In this document: positions 11,701 through 29,757 of the stretch, in pieces
Position numbering within the stretch: the stretch's first letter is position 1
Layout: each line of letters starts with the position of its first letter
From: Volvox africanus
Lineage: Eukaryota; Chlorophyta; Chlorophyceae; Chlamydomonadales; Volvocaceae
Length of the DNA stretch: 64,000 nucleotides
Reading direction: 5' to 3'
Assembly: GCA_030268105.1 (NCBI GenBank)
Contig: BSDZ01000103.1
Span: 2,484,501 to 2,548,500, forward strand
Notes under the pieces: model-generated
Seen by the model: the letters and a program-made list of their open reading frames with translations, nothing else
The model's database searches: none
What the model was told of the DNA's origin: nothing
Program-made: the position numbers and the translations under genes

Positions 11701-14700
11701 TACGTCTCTCTGGGCGCGCACTGATAGACCAGGCTGTGCGCCGGTGCGCTCGGTGTCAGGAAGCGCCCCGCCCCCCATCCGGGGTATTACTTCTTTCTTT
11801 CTTGTCATTCTCTTTATACCTGTATCGCTCATCTCAACAATCACACCCGACCCACGTCTCCTCCCCCCTTCCTTTGCCCCCCTAGCGGTTCCTTTTCTGA
11901 GCTCCTTCTCTTCTCTTCCCTTCCCTTCCCTTCCCTTCCCTTCCCTTCCCTTCCCTTCCCCACCCAAAAGGCCTGAAACCGGATAGAGTACATCTCTTCC
12001 CCCCACCCATCGCTGTGCCCACCTCACCATCGGCCCACCTCACCGCACCTGGAGGTTCGCCGAAATGTCATCCCCCAGCACCGCCCCCGCAGCCGTGTCC
12101 CGATCCACCACTGCGACACAAGGCCCACGAGGACAACGGGAATAAGCTGCGTGCGGCGGTGACGTGTGAAGTAAGCAGAGGTACAACAGCTGCTGCAGCT
12201 GCTGCTTCTACTCCGGGGACCAAACGAGATATAAAGCAGCAACGGAAAGGGGACGACTGCAGTACCAGTCCCCGCCTCAGGGGGCCCCGTTACCGCACCA
12301 GTGAGAATGGAGGGGCGCTGTAGCGCTGATGTGGCCACGGTTGCAGTTTCCGTTGCGGTGGTCGTTACGGTTACATTAGTAACGGCCAAACGGCGATGAG
12401 GAGCGGAAAGCAGATCCCATCTGTGTCAAAACGCTGAAGCCGCCATGTAACAACTAACAACGGACATCACGACCGTACCAGGTACCGGCATAGACCTCGT
12501 TTGCCGTACGCCGTACATCCCTTTACCACCCTAGCCAACCTCGTTAGTCTTACCACATTCAAAATACGGCAGTCCACCCCTCCGAGCACACCTGCTTGAG
12601 CGGCTGCGTGGCAGTACATGGCCAGGCCGTACGCGTGAACCTTGGCGTAGTAACCGCCTAACTGAAGACAGTTGTTGACCCAGTCATCCAGATCGTACTT
12701 CCCTACGTTAACGGTACGGCAAGTACGGGCGACGGACCGGGGTGAATCTAGCCCCCTTGGCAGAGAGGTGCGATACTCCGCCCGGGGCAGCCCCCCTTCC
12801 TTTGAATCTTCCACGAGATCCAGAAATTGGTGCCCGACTGCATTCAATACGGAGTGTACGGATCTGGGAGCGCAGGTACTTCCGTACAAATGACCAGCTA
12901 CAGTGCGTTGTCATACATATTGTCGCAAGATTGTAGAGCACAACTGAGTGCCCGACGCCGTACACAGCCAAGGATAACGTATCCTTAACCAACGTAATTA
13001 CCCACCAACCGCTAACGGCCACCAACCTGAAGCCAACTGGCGGTAAAGTGTGGCTGCGCAGTACAGCGCTGAGCGGTCGGAGCTTTTCATATGGCCGTAC
13101 ACCTGAGCCAGGTAGTAGAGCGTCTTTGTGTATTGAGACTGTACGGCTTCCGTGTCGTTGTACGGCAACTGCTCGGCCAGCGGTGGCGACGACGCTGCTC
13201 CCGCTTCCTCCGCCAGCGGGAGGCCTTTCTCTGCCTCCACCGCCGCTGCTAGGGAATCTCGGGCCGCAGTGTGAGGCTCCGACGCATCGGCGACAGAAGC
13301 TGCCGCCGCCGCCACCGCCGTCCCCGCCGCCAGGCCCCTCTCCTCCTGATCTTCCCGCCGGCCTTCCCCCTCTTGGGGCGGCGGCAGCGCCTCCGTCCGC
13401 CGCTGCCCCTCCCTCTCCGTCGCTGGAAGCTCCGCGCCAGAGGTCTGATCCGCTTCCTCAGCCTCTGCCCGCGGCCCCTCCCCCTTCTCTTCCCTCTCCT
13501 CCCTCTGCCGCTGCCCGCCCTGCAGTCGCTCTCCTCCCTCCTCTGCGCCCCTCCCTGGACCCCTCCCGCTGACCGCCACCGGCAGCACCAGGTGGGCATG
13601 TCGGGTGCCTGTGCCCGTCATCCGGCGGTAGAGCTCCTCCGCCCGCTGCAGCCACTCGAGCGCAACTGACAGGTCCCCACGATCACTGCAGGGAGAGGGG
13701 GGGCGGGCGGAGGGACGTACGGCAACATTCGCGATGACACCCTGGTTTCGGAGCAGACAAGCGATCAAATGGGACTCGATTCAAAACAGCTCATACGTGC
13801 TGACCGCGACGTGCGTTCTAAGTTGCATAGGGAGCTGCTGCTTTTGTTCCGCTAACCTCGCAGGGCCCGGGGCGACATCGGCACGGCAGCAGCTGGTCGG
13901 GTCCCATCCGGTCGGGTCGTTCGTATGTGTATATATATATAGAGAGAGATGGATAGATGAATAGATAGATAGATAGATAGATAGATAGGAAATACAAATA
14001 TACCCTCTAACGTTTTGATTGCGGTGCTCGTATGATATGTGGTATCCTGTTTCCGTACAAGTTGTAGGAGCAGTACTTGCCAGCAGCGTGCGTTTCCCCC
14101 TTCCGACAGGTGTGTGTGCACGTGTAAACGTAACGTTACTACAAATTTACATAATGACATGTCGTACAACGGCGCTTTCTTAGAGTCGTGGTGGGTTCAA
14201 GATGAAAGCAGGGCTGGAGGGCCCACGAGGGCGGCAACCTGCCCCCCGCCCTTGCCCTGCACATTCTTTGGGGCATAACGTGAAGCAATTCCAGTGCTCG
14301 TACACCTGACGTCATCTCCCACGTTGAGGTGCGTACCTGTACAGCGCACCTAGCGCATTGTACGACTCGATAAGCCAGGCAAGGTAATCTTCTGGGTTCT
14401 TTTCGAGGGGCTGCAAGCCTGCCTCGATGCTGGACTGGCCATCAGCTAAGAGGTCGGTCTCCAGAAGGATGAGACCGCAACGGATGCGCACTGCTGCCTC
14501 CGCAAGCTCAGCTTCCAATGGCCGCGACGTACTGAGCACTGCGCTGCTACTGCAACCTGCAACTGGAGAGCCTGAAGCAAATTTCTGCTGGACCGAAGAT
14601 GAAGCGACTGACGAGGATTCATTTCCGCTGCTTTCTGCGCTGGGCGCGGGCTCATCTGCAGAAATTGCGCGCTCACCGAGAAGATTCTTTAGCAGGTCCA

Positions 14701-14803
14701 CCGCTTCATATTTGTTTTTGTAAGGTTCTGCTTCATCTTCTTCACGGCAGCTAATTGAATAAGCCTGTCGAATGCCATCGACAAAGTCTTGCACCGTGGG
14801 CAT
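8744..14803 (-). CDS. KIFBP: KIF-binding protein (KIFBP/KBP) homologue, 10 exons
   Basis: Exons (minus strand): 14803-14337, 13685-13027, 12702-12592, 12146-12049, 11512-11397, 11034-10840, 10331-10133, 9901-9696, 9499-9403, 8821-8744. They sum to 2226 bp, 741 residues, and every junction is phase-consistent with GT-AG borders. Landmarks shared with animal KBP: EPYKNKY near the N-terminus; a TPR-like stretch ending in KTLYYLAQVYGH; YYQLDGWVTDHVGIVMDMS; LLEPLSGALNPDHY followed by LELAHVYREI; SAKYYQRFL. Known of the family: a TPR-like helical protein that binds and inhibits a subset of kinesin motor domains, acting in microtubule transport. The length exceeds human KBP (621 residues) mainly through a Glu/Arg/Ala-rich insert in exon 2. 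The start is the first ATG in the exon 1 frame. The last exon (25 residues) is small but its phase and splice sites fit. It is head-to-head with the RMD1-like gene. Confidence 0.88.
11560..11705 (-). repeat. 146-bp element II, copy in KIFBP intron 4
   Basis: Nearly identical, in reverse complement, to 13715-13860. It lies in KIFBP intron 4 about 48 bp upstream of the exon 5 acceptor. It includes CTGCTCCGAAATCAG and GCAGCAGCTCCCTATGC. No coding potential is apparent. Confidence 0.88.
11914..11960. repeat. (CTTCC)n simple repeat in KIFBP intron 4
   Basis: A perfect pentanucleotide tract of about nine units. Confidence 0.9.
13715..13860 (+). repeat. 146-bp element II, copy in KIFBP intron 1
   Basis: Partner of 11560-11705 in opposite orientation, with only a few differences. 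It starts about 30 bp from the exon 2 acceptor in intron 1. Because the two copies are inverted within one transcription unit, the KIFBP pre-mRNA could fold them into a long duplex enclosing exons 2-4. Confidence 0.88.
13961..13988. repeat. (GATA)n microsatellite
   Basis: About seven tetranucleotide units in KIFBP intron 1, preceded by short TA and AG runs. Confidence 0.9.
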
Positions 14804-15243
14804 GCTGTGGACGAATACACAGCGGAGCACGTCTGCAGGTTTTTATGGCCAAAAATATCAAAATATTTCAAAATCAATGAATTATGCTTCAGGATGGTGA
14901 GCATTGCACGCGACGGCATTGAAGAACGAAAATGGGTTCCGTAATGGCTCGCCAATTTGGCCCCATTCGTCACTTTTCGTCGGTAGAGATTGTTACTAAT
15001 TTTTTACTTTTTTCCTACAAGAATAACATTATTCCTACACTTCGTAAAGCCTTTGCCTTTTTTCTATTGTGTACCGCACACCAGTCACCTACATCATCGG
15101 TTCACCGATATCCGCCACCGATTCTGTCGTATATAATTAACCACAGGGATCAATTTACTTTGTAGGATCTTGGGTAAGGGCTCGACTGGAGGTCAACCGA
15201 CGTTCCGGTACCAAAACGCGTGTAGTGGTTCCCAGGCGCCATA
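14804..15243. promoter_or_regulatory. Shared upstream region of KIFBP (-) and the RMD1-like gene (+)
   Basis: The 440 bp between divergent start codons must hold both 5' UTRs and promoters. It is more AT-rich than the flanking exons. A TATA-like GTATATAATT near 15129-15138 lies about 110 bp upstream of the plus-strand ATG. The promoter role is inferred from gene layout. Confidence 0.5.
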
Positions 15244-20061
<4,818 letters not shown>

Positions 20062-21478
20062 TAGGCACGACGTGACGAGTAGGCTGAGAGCGGGGGGGGG
20101 AAGGAGGAGGCTGACGAGCAGTGGCCGGCTGGCTGTGATTGCTAGACAGGCGCTGTACGGTGCTGTACACGTGGCACACGGCGTAATAATGTGAATGGTC
20201 GCTTGGCAGTCCACCAGCCTGAGCAGGCCCATGGGTTAGGATTAATTAAAACCTCGTCGACCTTTTTATATTTGTCAGTATGTTTTAATTTCGCGTAGTG
20301 TTGCTCAAGAAGCGGCAGGAGTCCGGGCTCATCAATGCCAGCGTGTTGAGATTTGTTTGACCATGCTTCCAGTTCTCATTCAAACAGCAGCGTCAAAGAG
20401 GCCCTTGTCGACTTAGGGGTTTTCGCGAGCGGCTTTTCGTTTGGCAGAATCGGTTTGTTCGTACCGTCTAATGTGCGGGGTTTGACTGCCGTCCTCGCCA
20501 GGGGTGCAAGTCCCAAGGCTGGACGATACTGAGGGGGAGGGGAGGCGCTGTATACAATTAGAGAGCATATGATGCTCGAGCCGTGTCGTGTGCATGCAGT
20601 CCTGCGCTTTGTACAGGGCCTTTCTGTCCAGGCAGCAGTGGCAGGGCACCAGCACCAGCATTGGTATCTAGCATATGAATGGCCCCCAACATCTCCCAAC
20701 CATCTCTGCTGCCTCCTACATTCTGATGGTGACAGCACCAGCAGATAACATGATGCATCAGTGGTATTTATGTGAATGCGTTGTGCCCCAACCATCTATC
20801 AGTCATACCTCGTACATGGGCAATCATCATAGACACGCCCACCGGTGTCCATAGCTATGGCGGCAGGACTTCCCCGGTTTAACGGCAACTTCCACCGGCA
20901 TGAATTAATGCCTCTACCTACCTACCTACCTACCCTCCTCCTCCTCCTCCTCATCATCATCATCATCAAAGCGGGCGGGGCTGACATTCAAATATGTATG
21001 CTGATGACAGTGCACTGAACGAGAATCAACCTACCCCACTACAAAGCGCCAAAGCATGTTCTGACTCCCTCCCTCCATCCTCCCACTCCCCGTGGAGTGC
21101 GTGCGCTTTTGTCGTATAATGGTTGCCCTATAAGGCCCTTCATGACCACGATGTTCGACACATGTGTACGACCTCGCGAAGGGGAAAAGGGAATGGCCGA
21201 AGACAAAACACACTGCCCTCCAGTGTACTCCTCATTTCTTCCCTTCAAACCGCCTTAAACCTCTTTTCTTCGCAACTTCCCGCGCAAGAGGTCGGGCACT
21301 GCACTGCACTGTTGTGTTGCACCACGAAATATTTAGCTTACCGCAAATAAAAAGCGTGTAGTTTACACGTGTGAACGTATGTAAGTACGCACGTGGCTTA
21401 TACGTACGTATGTTGAGAAGTACTGGATGTGTACGTCAAGCCAGTCTGACGCCATCCAGGCGTATGTAAGTCGTACGG
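20062..21478. other. Convergent intergenic region
   Basis: This lies between the stops of the RMD1-like gene (+) and proline dehydrogenase (-), so it should carry both 3' UTRs. Short CTAC and CTC/CAT repeats occur near 20914-20968. No additional gene can be supported. Confidence 0.45.
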
Positions 21479-24400
21479 TCACGACCCGTTGACAGCTTGC
21501 TGTTGGGCGGCGGCAGACCCAGAGGCGGCGGGGTGAAATAGCGCCTCCGCCTGCGTGATCAGCTCCGAAGCCGGTTGATGAACTAAACGCCGCCACAGCT
21601 CCGCCTGAAGCAGCCTGAGGTCATGGTGCCCTCCTCCCTGCGCGACAAAGACACACCGGCGGCAGGGAAAGCGAGAGATGAGGGGCCATGTGGATGGCCA
21701 GATAGCCAGCTGAAGGCAGTGACAAATCAAAAATCAAAACAACTCTCGCCACATCTCTCACGGATGTGGGAATGAGTGCCTGAGAACCGTAACGACACCC
21801 GGTGTGGGAAACGCGGAAATACCAGGCAGGAGGAGAGGAGAAGGGGTGGTCGGGGGGGGGGGAGGGTACGTGCGTCAAGGCATAGAAACCTAAAACTCGA
21901 GCCCAGAGTGTCCACGTGTGTGTGTGTATGGAAGGAAGGGGGAGAGGAGGGGGATGATACACATCGCACTCGCGGGCAGGCACCCTCTCAGGAGCGCGGG
22001 GGGGGGAGAGACACTCCAGGGAAACATCTAGGGAAGCATGTAGCGACCTTCTCCCACCAAAGGTATATACATACACACACGTTTGGGCGCGACACCCTCA
22101 CTGGGCTTGCTGGGTTGCGGGAGGAAGGGGCCTGGCGGGGGAGTGCGTGGCCGGTTGGGATGTGGATATGGATGCAGTCCCAGAAACGGCACCTCGTGTT
22201 AGGGCCTCGTGTGAGGGCCAGTACCCCTCCCCCTCCCTCCCCCCCTTTCCTCCGCCATCGGCCGCAAAAGTCAGTCGTTGCGCTGTACGATACCGTTGTA
22301 CGTTGATACGTTGTCGTACGCTATATACTGCTACTCATGTAACATCAACATTATCGCTGTACGACTACAACGTCGTCAACATGCACGATTTACCTGCAGC
22401 ATGACCTGCATCTCCTGGATCCGCCGTACCAGATACGGCATGGCCTTGTTCACATCACCAACGGGACAGTACTTGTACACCCTGCGTGTGGGTCCCAGGC
22501 GGGTGTGCTTGCTGCCTAATATGCAACGACGTACAACGACGATACACTCGAAATGCCACTGGAATAGCCAGTGGGAAGCAGAGGCAGGACTCGTCCCAGC
22601 CGCCAACACTCCAACAAAATGAAGTATAATACAATATAATTTAATGTACGGCATGACATATCCAAACCAAAAGTAAAGTACATCTGCAACATAAAATAGA
22701 ATCATTTGCATCACCCTGTTGCAGGACCGTACTGCGGCAGTTTGGTCGATTCCCGCCCCGCCCCACTCACTTGTACCCCTCCTTCCCCAATGTGAAGCTC
22801 AGCCGATCCGCCACTCCCAGCAGGTGCTGGAAGTACACGGGCGCCTCCCCGGCCTCCAAACCGACACGGACCATACCCGCCACCGCGGCCTCCACCACGG
22901 CCGGGCTGTGAGACCCCAGCACCAATTCGGCGCGCCGTGCTCGTGCAGCTCTCAGCAGGATCTCGATGGAATTGGCGTACGGCACACCCATCACGTGCGG
23001 CCCATCCACCTGCATGGCAGGTCCCAGGGTCGCGGCTCGGTGTCTCGGGCCCGTGTCCAGAGGGCACATGCTGGGCCACATCCTGCTCGCCGGAAAGGCC
23101 GAACCAGGCACGAGGCGGCCGTGCCAAACAGCAGCAGGCGCCTCCCAGGGACGAGCAGGGAAGCTAACGCGACAGGGGAAGCAACAGCTATAGCTGCAGA
23201 AGCCGGAGTGATAGAATGTAAGATCTACGGCTTAAAGGTGGTGGCAGTAGCAGCAGCAGTAGCAGCAGCGGCGGCCGCACGCACCAGCTTGACACCGAGC
23301 GTGTATCCCTCCCGCTCCGCGCGAGAGAGCTCCGCCCGCAGTCGCCGTGTCACATCGGCCACATCCCTGCCGGATGCCGTCGTACCACCGTACGACAGAA
23401 ACACCACCGCCTCACCCGCCGAATTGGCGGAGGTACGATTGTACTTGCCCATCAGCCCGTACGCCAGGTGCTCCAGCGCAGGCCACAAGATGTGGGGTTC
23501 GGTACGGCCGTCCGCCTCGAACAGCAGCTTTACGCCCTTTAAAACACCGGGTGGAAGGGGGGGGGGCTGGGTTTGAGGGCGAGCACAGGGGTTTCAGCGC
23601 CTTCGGCGGTCCTAGTGATCACCGGTTTGCAGCACATGGGGTGTACGAGCTTTACGGTGACCCAACCAGGGTTCTTTCGTTCCCGTAACTTAAGGTATTT
23701 GGGGTACAGATGTACAGATGTACAGAAAATGCAATGAAGTACCGGAACACGGCTTTCACGTTATACCGTTATTTACAAACTCACGACTTGCAAGAAAGGC
23801 TAGGGGTGCTAGGGGGTCCACTAATACCGCCCTGTACCATGCATTACAAGCAATCAGCAGCCCAAGTCCCGACCAGTTCTCTTTCCTGGTTGGGTTTTCT
23901 GGATGCCGCTACGGATCTGTCCCACTGATATTCTTTTGGTTACAAAGGACAAGCCGAAGCTGGTTTTGTAAAAATCTGGATCCGACAATAGTACCAGATG
24001 ATATACACTAGATGATGTGTACCACCTAAAACATACTACATGTACTCAAGATATTTACAACATATGTTCTTCTCTCCCACATCGAGAGGGGTGCAGCGAG
24101 GAATGAGAGCATCTTTTTCACACTGCACCCACACTCACATCCCGACACCCCCACACCCCTGGCTATTTGCTAGTGGTGCAAGTTATATTTAGTTTCGAGT
24201 GAACTTTCGACAGCTTCCTTCCCCTCACCTTCTCCTCCGCCCGCTCGACCAACCGCTCCAATCGGTTCTGCAGCCTTTCCAGTTGCTGCTGCTGCGTCGG
24301 TGTGATGGTCAGGGACGCGCTTCTGGAAGCGGTTGTCCTCCGCGATGCCGTCCCTGGAGTCCCTGGAGTCAGCAGCCATTGGGATATGGGGGCTTTGCAG

Positions 24401-26370
24401 TTTTGGGGCCTTGACTGACGTATCGTGGAGTTGTCAGTAGCTGATAAATAATCCAGTCGGACCAGCCCTGGCTGCACAACCGTCAACTGGCACACGATCA
24501 CGCGACTAAGGGCGGGGAGAACAAGCTTGCACGTCCCAACCCAAATCGGTTTCAGTGCGAAGACATTGGCGGAGTGTCGCGGTGGCCCACCAGGGTGCCC
24601 TCGGCGCGCGTGACGCAGCACTTCCCGCAGTCAGGTGACCGAGGAGGTGACGGAGGACGACTAGGTATTATTACACGACACGTATGCATACACACACAAT
24701 ATATATATACACATATATACATGTATATATATATATGTACATATAACATCATATCATAGGGAAATGTGTGCACTCAATAGAGTGTAACAAGTCGGAATAA
24801 TCTTGTGGACAAGATCCGAGTAACTTCTTCAAAGAGCCCCGCTAGATGAAGAGCGATGACTCCAGCTTCCTTGCCGCGCCTGTTCGCCTACCCGAGCTCG
24901 CCAGCTTGTCCTCCTCCCCCTCCTCCTCCTCGTCCCTCAGGTGCTGCAGCCCCTCAGCCAGCAGATGCAGGTGACGCAGCTTTACTTGACGACACCAGCT
25001 CACGTAATCCGCATGGGGGCCGTCCGAGCTGTCGGCATTAATGGCGGCGCTTGCCAAAGAGGGTAGGCCCCGGGGGACCCCCGCGTCATCGCTTATCGCA
25101 ACTGCTTGCAGCCGCAGTACGGTGCAGTACAGCAATAAGACACTGGTCATGAGCACAGGGTAACCAGGTATTCGCGCATTGCTCAATATACAAAAGGGAT
25201 GCTATGCTGTGCTATGCTGTGCTATGCTGTGCTGTGCTGAAATGCTCGTTGATCACTCAGTAATGATGATGCTGGGCACGCGGGCCTACCACCAACATAA
25301 CGAGTACAGAAAATGACTAAGTATCCGGTAACTACCGAACACTACCGAACCCAAACATCCTACCAGCTAGCTTCCGGTAGCTCTCCTGGAAGGTTTCCCA
25401 ACTAGCAATGCCGTACTCGACGTCACCAGTGCCGGTGTCTGTGTGCATACCCACGTCAGCCGGGTTGAACGTGGCAAAGGCCTGGCGCAGAACCGCAGAT
25501 ACGTGCTCCAGCAGCCTCGGGCTGCTCAGGGCCGGCACATGTACGACAACGAAACCCGTGCCGGGCATCGCCGTTGCCATGTCGACGGACGCAATCAGTG
25601 CGTCCACTCGCCGATCAAACTCATCCTCTGCCTTCAGCTCTTCATCATGCTGTTGGTAAGGTGTCGCAGCGCTGCCGGTTTCCTCCGGCGTCTCAACTAG
25701 GTCCAGGATGGCTGCCACGCCATGGGCTCGCAGACCGTTTGTTCTCGCCCAAACCTCCGAAGGGCTCCGACCGGCACAAAAATGCCTGTAGACAGCCTCG
25801 AGAAACCATGGCGGCACCATACGGGTGGCGACGGCAGCGGCAGCAGTGTCGCGACTTTCATTACGCTGTAGCAGCCACTCGCTGTGCTGTGCGAATGGGG
25901 AGAAGGAGCAGAACTGCAGGACCAGCAGAGACCACCAAATATCCTCGGTACTCTGGTGCTCGTAGACGACTTGGTGGTCCTGTTGACGACAGGATTACGA
26001 CAATTTCTTATTCGGGAAAGGCCGAGATTGAGGATAGGAGTGGAAACGATGTCTTGACTCGTGATAAAGATTTCGAACTCGTAATTATGCTGTATATATG
26101 CGATGAGCAGGCTTAACTGGTCAACTTGACAACAATCTCCAACCTCCGGTACAAGATGGACAACGAAATCCTGACTATGAACATTCATCCAAAGATTGCA
26201 ACGAATTTAAATTTTACCTTGAAATTCAAGCTGTTGATTTCTCGCCTAGGCAGGGACGCCCGCCCGGCAACCGGCGCGACTGAAGAGTGCCCGCGGCAGC
26301 CGATGGGTTGACGCCTTGCAAATGCGCAAAGCCCACCCGGATGGGGGCTGACCGACAATATGGCACGCAT
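21479..26370 (-). CDS. PRODH: Proline dehydrogenase, mitochondrial, 8 exons (one junction unresolved)
   Basis: Proposed exons (minus strand): 26370-26218, 25979-25364, 25101-24892, 24440-24229, 23536-23285, 23141-22771, 22481-22394, 21637-21479. They sum to 2061 bp, 686 residues, in phase. Exon 1 is Arg/Ser/Ala-rich without acidic residues before residue 44, like a mitochondrial presequence. Family landmarks: STEDIWWSLLVLQFCSF, AVYRHFCAGRSP, LLFEADGRTEPHILW, ELVLGSHSPAVVEAA, VYFQHLLGVADRLSFTLGKE, VYKYCPVGDVNKAMPYLVRR (the YLxRR substrate-binding motif), and DLRLLQAELWRRL. Reaction: FAD-dependent oxidation of proline to pyrroline-5-carboxylate, passing electrons to the respiratory chain. Oddities: the usual KLVRGAY block is not continuous. 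The exon ends at KL before GTGCGT, and no acceptor restores the motif cleanly. The 24440 acceptor has alternatives at 24362 and 24353. Confidence 0.87.
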
Positions 26371-29300
26371 GTTTTTGTGATTCTAAGCACCGCTGGGGTT
26401 AAAGTTCTCGATGTTGGAACGTGCAAACCGTTAATCGCTAAAGTGTATTGTTTGGGAACCGTGGAATTGACCAGGACAAGCAATAGGGTGCCTGTATGGA
26501 TTAAAAAAGTACTATAATGGGCAGCTTCACCCAGCAGACGGAGGGTTATTGATGTAAAGCGCCAATTACGAAAGGAGCCGCCGTATGAGTGACAACTGAA
26601 GTAAGAAGCTGGATAGCTAATTGTATAACATATATCGCTCGCTAAATGATTAGCCTTTCATCATTTGAAGATAATGTCGAACATGTCTACAAACCTAATC
26701 CCGGCATTATTCTAACTTCCAACGGCCGTACAGAGCACAGAGCACGTCACAGGGCCACTGGGCAGTTGTCAGAGCAATACCGTCGGCTGAGCTGTTCAGT
26801 TACTTTAAATAGTCCTAAATATATTATTGAAAGATGTCTTATGCAGGGCGTTTTCTGAGATGAGGTTTGGCCCATTCGTTTGGCCCATTTGCCAATCTCG
26901 TCCCATTCCGTGCTGAGGCGCAACAAACCCCAATCCCGAGGAAGATATACATGGTTGGAAGACCAACTACAATTTTCCAGAATCATTCATATCGCCCGTT
27001 AAAAACCCTTGTCGAGTGTGGGTAGGACCTACTCTTTCTTTCGCAGTTGTTTTCTTATACCTTGTTTCTGTTCTAGGTTATTTGTGTTCGTGTATCGCTT
27101 CTCAGATTTATTTTGCTCAAATGTGGCCTTTTGAGCCTCCTGGTTCGTCCAGGCCTTACAAGTCCTTGCGCGTTTGTAATCAATCGATTTGAATCCGCGG
27201 CCACAGCTGACCTACAACAATCCAGTCCTTAGACTTGTCATCACGATATGAGCCCTGAAGACGTGCTTGACAGGCTTCCATAGCTCCCGGAGCGTGTCGG
27301 AATCTTGGGCTTGCACGAACCGTTTTGACCAGTTCAAGCACGCAGGTCATTGCAACGCCAGTGCTCTCCAAATGTGTTAGATTATATTCCGAAAGCGTCC
27401 TGATGAACCTTGGACGGCCTCTCTGGGGGTGTCTTTTCATTTTGCGAAACGCCGCCGTTTCCGCCGGAACGCTTGCCTTTGGGGTGTAGCAGACAGACAG
27501 AGAACCGATCATGCACTATCAAAACACTTGCGGAAGTGAAAGATATATGTGCATTTATCTCTGCTGCAATCATGCATGCATGCGATCAGTTGCCCCTGGC
27601 GACAAACAGTTGCTTTAATTACGGTGACAAATGATGCACTGGGCTTCGCTACGTTTACGAAAAACATGCTACGCACCCGGCCTTTCCCCGGACCTTCTGA
27701 CGTCGGTATCACAAACTCGCCGCATCTCGCATTTGGAAAGGATGGAAAGGCACCTGGCCAGCATGCCCTGAAGCCATCCGGATACGTTCCTAGATGCATC
27801 TAGATACGAGCAAAATCATGCAATTTAGGTACCGGTATGGGCCCCTGTTTGGGATATCTAGGTATGAGTGAAAGGATATCTATAACCAGGTGCTTAGCCG
27901 CATCTGATCCCTGTTCGGTTGATACCCCCCTGCAACACGCAATAGTGCTTCCAAGGTAGATTGAATCTCAAGCCCAGCCAGCTCAGCCGTACATGTGGTA
28001 ACTGGATTATTATGCACTATTCAGGCGCTCATACACTGGCAGAGCCGCCCAAGCAAATCAACGAACAGCAGCAGACAGCACAAAGCAGCGACCACCCCTA
28101 GTCACTTATGCAGGAAAAGGATTATATTATCTTTTGTACAATTTTGTTCTTCACATGTGTTTTATTTATCAGATTAGTTACTCTGATAACCGAGGTTTCT
28201 CAAAGCCCCTATTGCTTTACAGGCCGTTGAAAAACCCATGTCGTGCTCCACGAAAGCTTATACGTATGATGCACATATTGTACGTACATAGTAGTGATGC
28301 AGGAAACAAAATGACTCAGAAACACACTCTTGGGTCATTTTGAGTCTAGCATTTAGAAGCCCACTCAGCAGGCCGAGACACTCGGACGGGTGGAACAGGA
28401 CGGGTGGGACGGAACGGGACTGGTGAGTCGGGACGTGCAAACATGGGGCTGATGAAGTGTTTAGTTTACATCATGTGGTAATTACGTACGTATAATGTAC
28501 GACTGTTATACTCCAAGTTTCTGTGCGTGAATGATATATTTGACCCTTCTTCTATCTGTTCTCGTCCTTAGGCTTACGTGTAAGGCCTGCCCAAGAGTAA
28601 CTCAACGTCAGCCGCTGAGTGGGCGTGATCCATTCGGGTCATGAATCTCAGCTAAAACCTAGAGTCAGATAGGACTGGGTGGGGCCCCCAGCCCCCCTGG
28701 GCCGGCTGTCTGATGAGTCACCCAAGCGTGACTCAGCGGAGTGGGCAGTCCACTCAGCCGAGTCTGGAGCCCTGACTTAGAAACCAGTGATGAGTCCCAA
28801 ACATCACCACAAATATTTTTGCACTATGCAAGTTAATCGGGGTAAATCTGGAACAGGAGGTGAGGGGAGCTAGGCAGCGGGCAGACACCCTTAAGAAAAC
28901 GGCCATGCATAAAGACATGAATAGTTCCTTTCGCCTAACCAGCTCTCTCTCTCTCTCAGCCCAGCCAGCTCGCTCTGCCGTAGATACTAAATAAAGAAAT
29001 CCAGCATGACGCGGCCTCAGGCGTCTTGCATCCTCTCTGCCACGGCCGCGGGGTCTTCCCCCTTCTGCTGCTTTACAGAGCCTCCACACTGCAGACAGCG
29101 CCGAAAAGGTGCCGGAAAGGTAGCCTGACCCAACCCGAGGGACTGGGCTCCTGCTGCGCTCCCTGCGGCACAACCGTTGCGCCAGAGGGTTTCGCTGGAT
29201 GGAGTCCATTCGTCGCCGGCTGCTCCCTCCAGTGTTGTCAGTCCGCCAAAGCTGACAAGGTTGTTTCCTCCGGTGGTAGAGGCGCCAACCGCCGAGCACT

Positions 29301-29705
29301 GGTGTGAGCTGGACAGAGGCAGATGATGTCGGCACCCGGGGGCCGTGGGAAGACCGCCTCCACTGGAAGTCTAAGAACCTCTAAATCTACCTCAGAGGCT
29401 CAGGATCTTTTGTGTCTGAGCAGGCTTGGTGCAAGTAAGGTAGGTTAAATTAAATATTCACCTGAAACTGCACTTCATTTACAATGACGGAGCTAGGGTG
29501 AAGAAATTGGAAATGAGGATGGTGCGGCAGCATATATACGGGGCCCTGAAACGGCCTGCTGCAAATTTGAAGTTCACCTGTTTCAGCTCTGAGCGCTTTG
29601 AGGACCGTCAGCTGACTCTTGACTGACTCGCTCGCTCCTGACTGTACATGCGCAACCACTGCTCCCCCCCCCCAAATATTGCCGCTGTCACCGCGGGGCT
29701 CATCA

Positions 29706-29757
<52 letters not shown>

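Noticed and set aside
28754..29335. 193-codon minus-strand frame and overlapping plus-strand frame 29026-29307
   Set aside because: Neither shows a family signature or phased neighbouring exons. A single GC-rich open stretch is weak evidence.
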